Position numbers and translations under genes: made by a program. A stretch of 27,784 nt of DNA from DASYAE01 sp036501535 (GTDB taxonomy: Bacteria; Actinomycetota; Actinomycetes; Streptomycetales; Catenulisporaceae): positions 1 through 27,784 of the forward strand of contig DASYAE010000004.1 in NCBI GenBank assembly GCA_036501535.1, written 5' to 3'. Shown here piece after piece: positions 22,938 through 27,784 of the stretch; position 1 is the first letter of the stretch, and the number at the start of each line of letters is the position of its first letter. A model generated the notes under the pieces. That model searched no databases and had not been told where the DNA came from. It worked only from the letters and a program-made list of their open reading frames with translations.

Positions 22938-24340
22938 CACCAACTCAGGAAGCTGTCGTGAATCGGCTTGATCATGGGACCGCGTCGCAGCAATGGCATG
23001 CGGAGGCGGCGTTCATTGACGGCATGGTGTCGCCTGACGTGCTTATCGAGACCCGCGCCGGTCGCATTACGCGCGTGGTGCTTGATAGCGACGCGATGCC
23101 TAACGCAATTCGCCTGTCAGGCCTGACGCTGCCCGGCCTGGCGAATGCCCACTCGCACGCCTTTCATCGTGCGCTGCGAGGACGCACGCAGGTCGGCGAG
23201 GGCACGTTCTGGACCTGGCGCGAGCAGATGTATGAGGCCGTGGCCGGTCTCTGCCCGGACAGCTACCGCGAGCTCGCCACCGGCGTCTTCTCCGAGATGG
23301 CTTTGGCCGGCATCACCGCGGTCGGCGAGTTCCACTATGTGCACCACGACGCGGACGGTGCGCGCTACGCCGATCCCAACGCCATGGGCCACGCCCTGAT
23401 CGAGGCGGCGCGCGCGGCAGGCATCCGCATCACCTTGCTTGATGCGTGCTACCTGACCGGCGGTATCGGCGCTGTGCTGAACAGCACGCAGGTCCGGTTT
23501 TCCGATGGCGACGCCGACGCTTGGGCGGGGCGCTTCGAAGAGCTGCAGAGCGCGTATTCGGATGACGACGATGTCAGCGTCGGCGCCGCTGTCCACTCTG
23601 TGCGCGCTGTGCCTAAGGAGCAGATGGGCATCGTCGTCTCTTCAGCAGAGCGCTTCGATGCTCCGATCCACATGCACCTCTCTGAGCAGCGTGCGGAGAA
23701 TGACGCCTGCCTGTCGCGTTACCGCCTTACGCCGGCCCAGCTGCTGGAGAGCTGCGGCGGCCTTGGCCCTCGCTCCACGGCTGTGCACGCGACGCATCTA
23801 TCGCAGGCCGACATCGAACTGCTCGGTGATACCCAGACCTGCGTATGTATGTGCCCGACCACGGAGCGAGACCTCGCTGACGGCGTCGGCGTCGCGCGCA
23901 CGCTCTTCGAGGCCGGCTGCCCTATCTCGCTCGGGTCCGATAGCCACGCGATGATCGACCTCTTCGAGGAGGCGAGGGCGGTCGAGCTCGACGAACGGCT
24001 GCGTACCGAGCGGCGCGGCCACTGGTCGGCCGCCGACCTCATCGACACCGCCACGGTCGCCGGATACGGCAGCCTCGGCTGGCTGGACGGAGGGCGGCTG
24101 CGGGCCGGTGCGCTGGCCGACTTCATCACCGTGGGCCTGGACTCGATCCGGCTGACCGGTACCGATCCGCGGTACGCGGCCGAATCGGTGGTTTACGCGG
24201 CGACCAGCGCCGACGTCCGGCATGTCGTGGTCGCCGGGCGGCAGGTCGTGCGGGACGGTGTCCACATGCTCGTCGACGAGCCCGCGCGCCGGCTGGGCGC
24301 CGCGATCAAGGGCGTCTACCAGGGGACTGCCGGTGTCTGA
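22934..24340 (+). CDS. hutF: Formimidoylglutamate deiminase
   Basis: HutF converts N-formimidoyl-L-glutamate to N-formyl-L-glutamate and ammonia. It is a 468-residue amidohydrolase-superfamily enzyme. Metal ligands are visible: His73 and His75 in LANAHSHAFHRAL, a His in HMHLSEQ, a His in VHATHLSQ, and Asp in SLGSDSHAMIDLFEEARAVE. The FHRALRG and FWTWREQMYE blocks are characteristic of HutF rather than of cytosine or guanine deaminases. The ATG overlaps the M20 stop (ATGA) and its own end overlaps the hutI start by eight bases, so the three genes form one coupled operon. HutF implies the five-step route through N-formylglutamate. Third codon positions in roughly the first 320 codons are unusually AT-rich for this window. 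Confidence 0.96.
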   Translation: MTPTQEAVVNRLDHGTASQQWHAEAAFIDGMVSPDVLIETRAGRITRVVLDSDAMPNAIRLSGLTLPGLANAHSHAFHRALRGRTQVGEGTFWTWREQMYEAVAGLCPDSYRELATGVFSEMALAGITAVGEFHYVHHDADGARYADPNAMGHALIEAARAAGIRITLLDACYLTGGIGAVLNSTQVRFSDGDADAWAGRFEELQSAYSDDDDVSVGAAVHSVRAVPKEQMGIVVSSAERFDAPIHMHLSEQRAENDACLSRYRLTPAQLLESCGGLGPRSTAVHATHLSQADIELLGDTQTCVCMCPTTERDLADGVGVARTLFEAGCPISLGSDSHAMIDLFEEARAVELDERLRTERRGHWSAADLIDTATVAGYGSLGWLDGGRLRAGALADFITVGLDSIRLTGTDPRYAAESVVYAATSADVRHVVVAGRQVVRDGVHMLVDEPARRLGAAIKGVYQGTAGV

Positions 24341-25523
24341 GGCGTTGCTGGTGACCGGCATCGGCGAGCTGGCGACCAACAATCCACAGGCTGTGGACAA
24401 CGGATCTGGCGGTGCGGACGCCCTCGGATTGATCACGGACGCGGCACTGATCGTCGAGGACGGCCGGATCGCGTGGCTCGGCCCCGCAGCCAAGGCACCG
24501 GACGCGGATCGCCGTGAGGACCTGGACGGGCGCGCCGTGATCCCAGGGTTCGTGGACAGCCACGCGCACCTGGTGTTCGCGGGCGACCGAGCGGCCGAGT
24601 TCGCGGCGCGGATGACCGGGCAGCCGTACAGCGCGGGGGGCATCCGGACCACCGTCGCCGCTACACGTGCCGCCGACGAGACGGCGCTGCGCACCAACGT
24701 GCGCAGGCTGGTTCACGAGATGGCTAGGCAGGGCACGACCACGGTCGAGTGCAAGACCGGTTATGGGCTCACAGTCGAGGCCGAAGCACGCGCGATCCGT
24801 ATCGCTCGCGAAGAATGCGACGCTGCCACCTTCCTCGGCGCGCACGTCGTACCGGCCGAATATACAGACCGCCGCTCCGAATACGTGGACCTCGTCCGCG
24901 GACCGATGCTCGAGGCCTGTGCATCCGAAGCCGACTACGTGGACGTGTTCTGCGAGCGCGGCGCCTTCGACGAGCCGGAAACGCGCCTGATCCTCGACGC
25001 CGCCATCACGCGCGGCTTGGCCGTCCGCTTGCACGCGAACCAACTGGGCCCGGGCCCGGGCGTACGGGTCGCCGTCGAGTACGGCGCCGCCTCCGCGGAC
25101 CACTGCACGTTCCTGGACGACGCCGACGTCGAGGCGCTCGCCGCCTCGTCCACGGTCGCGACGCTGCTGCCCGGCGTCGAGTTCTCCACCCGCTCGCCCT
25201 ATCCGGACGCGCGCCGGCTGCTCGATGCCGGGGCGACGGTCGCGCTGGCCACGGACTGCAATCCGGGCTCGTGCTTCACCTCGTCCATGCCGTTCTGCAT
25301 TGCGCTCGCGGTGCGCGAGATGCGGATGTCACCGGCGGAAGCGCTGCGTGCGGCCACCTGGGGCGGCGCCCACGCGCTCGGTCGCGCGGACATCGGGCAC
25401 CTCGGCGTGGGGGCGCGGGCGGACTTCGCAGTCCTCGACGCGCCGTCCCATCTGCACCTCGCGTACCGCCCCGGCGTGCCGCTCGTGCGGGCCGCCTGGA
25501 AGAACGGCGTGCGCATCGCTTGA
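24333..25523 (+). CDS. hutI: Imidazolonepropionase
   Basis: HutI hydrolyses 4-imidazolone-5-propionate to N-formimidoyl-L-glutamate. The 396-residue length is close to the family norm. Metal-binding His77 and His79 lie in GFVDSHAHLVFAG, with ECKTGYGL, LHANQLGPG, ADHCTFLDD and ALATDCNPGSC downstream. GTG 24333 overlaps the hutF stop by eight bases and has AGGGGA before it; the frame is open to 24222, but that part lies inside hutF and is not homologous. It is the last gene of the plus-strand hut operon. About 400 bases without a gene follow, up to dnaK. No clear terminator hairpin was found directly after it. Confidence 0.96.
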   Translation: MSEALLVTGIGELATNNPQAVDNGSGGADALGLITDAALIVEDGRIAWLGPAAKAPDADRREDLDGRAVIPGFVDSHAHLVFAGDRAAEFAARMTGQPYSAGGIRTTVAATRAADETALRTNVRRLVHEMARQGTTTVECKTGYGLTVEAEARAIRIAREECDAATFLGAHVVPAEYTDRRSEYVDLVRGPMLEACASEADYVDVFCERGAFDEPETRLILDAAITRGLAVRLHANQLGPGPGVRVAVEYGAASADHCTFLDDADVEALAASSTVATLLPGVEFSTRSPYPDARRLLDAGATVALATDCNPGSCFTSSMPFCIALAVREMRMSPAEALRAATWGGAHALGRADIGHLGVGARADFAVLDAPSHLHLAYRPGVPLVRAAWKNGVRIA

Positions 25524-25558
25524 GGTCAGCGCGGGTTTTCTGCGACACGCACGGAAGA

Positions 25559-25579
25559 GTTGAGTCTAACGGCCTCAAC
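25559..25579. promoter_or_regulatory. HAIR-type HspR operator 1
   Basis: GTTGAGT (25559-25565), seven bases, then CCTCAAC (25573-25579) closely match the HspR inverted repeat (CTTGAGT-N7-ACTCAAG) known from actinobacterial heat-shock genes. The left arm contains the -35 box of the dnaK promoter, so binding would block RNA polymerase. Confidence 0.8.
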
Positions 25580-25588
25580 CCTTATTGT
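25560..25588 (+). promoter_or_regulatory. dnaK heat-shock promoter
   Basis: TTGAGT (25560-25565) and TATTGT (25583-25588) are separated by exactly 17 bases, a good vegetative sigma-factor promoter. Its two boxes overlap the two HAIR sites. Transcription would start near 25595. Confidence 0.65.
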
Positions 25589-25607
25589 TGAGCGAACCGG
25601 ACTCAAC
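25587..25607. promoter_or_regulatory. HAIR-type HspR operator 2
   Basis: GTTGAGC (25587-25593), seven bases, then ACTCAAC (25601-25607) form a second HspR-type inverted repeat, 28 bases from the first. It covers the end of the -10 box and the predicted transcription start. Established knowledge: HspR represses dnaK operons in Streptomyces, with DnaK as co-repressor. Confidence 0.8.
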
Positions 25608-25705
25608 CGCCTCAGTGCTCAGGGGCGCTGGTTCCGCTGCCGGCCCGTGCCGCCTCAGGCGGCGCGCTCCGTGGCGCGACCCGGCCCTCCTGAACACCGA
25701 GGCGC

Positions 25706-25750
25706 GCAGTGCCGGACTCAAAAGCAGTGCCCAGACTCAAAGGCACTGCC
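25706..25750 (+). repeat. Tandem repeat and hairpin in the dnaK leader
   Basis: GCAGTGCC plus GACTCAAA occurs twice in tandem (25706-25722 and 25724-25741), and the second GCAGTGCC (25724-25731) pairs perfectly with GGCACTGC (25742-25749) around a ten-base loop. The loop carries one ACTCAAA, which equals a HAIR half-site. Roles could be extra HspR contacts in DNA or structure in the mRNA leader. Confidence 0.7.
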
Positions 25751-25919
25751 ACAAGCACTGCCGGAACCAAAGCAACACGGGATTCTAAGCGAACGCAAGG
25801 AGCGGCGGCCCAGGCCGGCGCGGCCCTCGGGGCCGGGTTGATCGGACCGCTGCGCAAACGGTGCTCTCCACCGCTCGATGGGGGGCGCCACCACCGTATC
25901 TAGTCTTAAGGAAGCCACG

Positions 25920-27784
<1,865 letters not shown>

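Larger units (their letters stand above)
25524..25919 (+). other. Long non-coding region between hutI and dnaK
   Basis: This 396-base stretch holds no convincing gene. It contains two HspR-type inverted repeats around a promoter (25559-25607), a block of tandem and inverted repeats (25706-25750), and a purine-rich AAGGAAG (25908-25914) before the dnaK start. If transcription begins at the identified promoter, dnaK has a leader of about 325 bases. A TATCTA/TAGTCT pair at 25897-25906 could be a second -10 region closer to the gene. Confidence 0.7.

Noticed and set aside
25709..25903. A 64-codon open frame in the dnaK leader
   Set aside because: It has no ribosome-binding site, codon bias does not match neighbouring genes, and the reading covers regulatory repeats.

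Overview
The window is high-GC DNA with strong third-position GC bias, many GTG starts, GTGA stop/start overlaps and probable leaderless starts. The gene families (SigE-family ECF sigma factor, double-domain Lrp regulator, DesK-type two-component system, bifunctional-type dCTP deaminase, EtfD-like Fe-S protein, HspR-type sites before dnaK) point to a filamentous actinomycete of the Streptomyces/Catenulispora kind. The organism call is an inference; no marker gene names it.

Layout. (1) 1-3484, minus strand: a DHA2-type MFS exporter, a winged-helix-like protein of unknown function with its own promoter, an ECF sigma factor, and a membrane-anchored protein overlapping the sigma gene by four bases and cut by the window edge. 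(2) 3674-4732, plus: a two-module Lrp/AsnC regulator divergent from the exporter. (3) 4827-9119, plus: histidine kinase, response regulator, then ABC ATPase and permease, a typical regulator-plus-transporter block. (4) 9173-10913, plus: a SAM methyltransferase and two unknown small proteins, ending in a strong hairpin. (5) 10975-11045, minus: tRNA-Gly with anticodon CCC. (6) 11275-13550, plus: dCTP deaminase and two unknown proteins. (7) 13585-16742, minus: a polyglutamine-bearing membrane-anchored protein and an EtfD-like membrane iron-sulfur oxidoreductase. (8) 17016-25523: a histidine-utilisation (hut) cluster, with hutH and an RpiR-type regulator on the minus strand and hutU, an M20 amidohydrolase, hutF and hutI on the plus strand. 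(9) 25920 to the end: dnaK, nearly complete, after a 396-base regulatory region.

How the genes work together. The hut cluster encodes histidine to urocanate (HutH), to imidazolonepropionate (HutU), to formiminoglutamate (HutI), to N-formylglutamate plus ammonia (HutF). No canonical HutG is present; the M20 enzyme between hutU and hutF is the obvious candidate for the last hydrolysis. The RpiR-type protein, coupled to hutH, probably reads the repeats in the hutH-hutU divergent region. dnaK is very probably controlled by HspR: two HAIR-type inverted repeats bracket a good promoter about 330 bases upstream of its start.

I see no CRISPR array, insertion sequence, prophage or clear defence system. 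Most of the window is ordinary chromosomal content. The points most worth a second look are the hut operator and M20 enzyme, the dnaK leader, the regulated winged-helix protein, and a patch of relaxed codon use across the M20/hutF junction.
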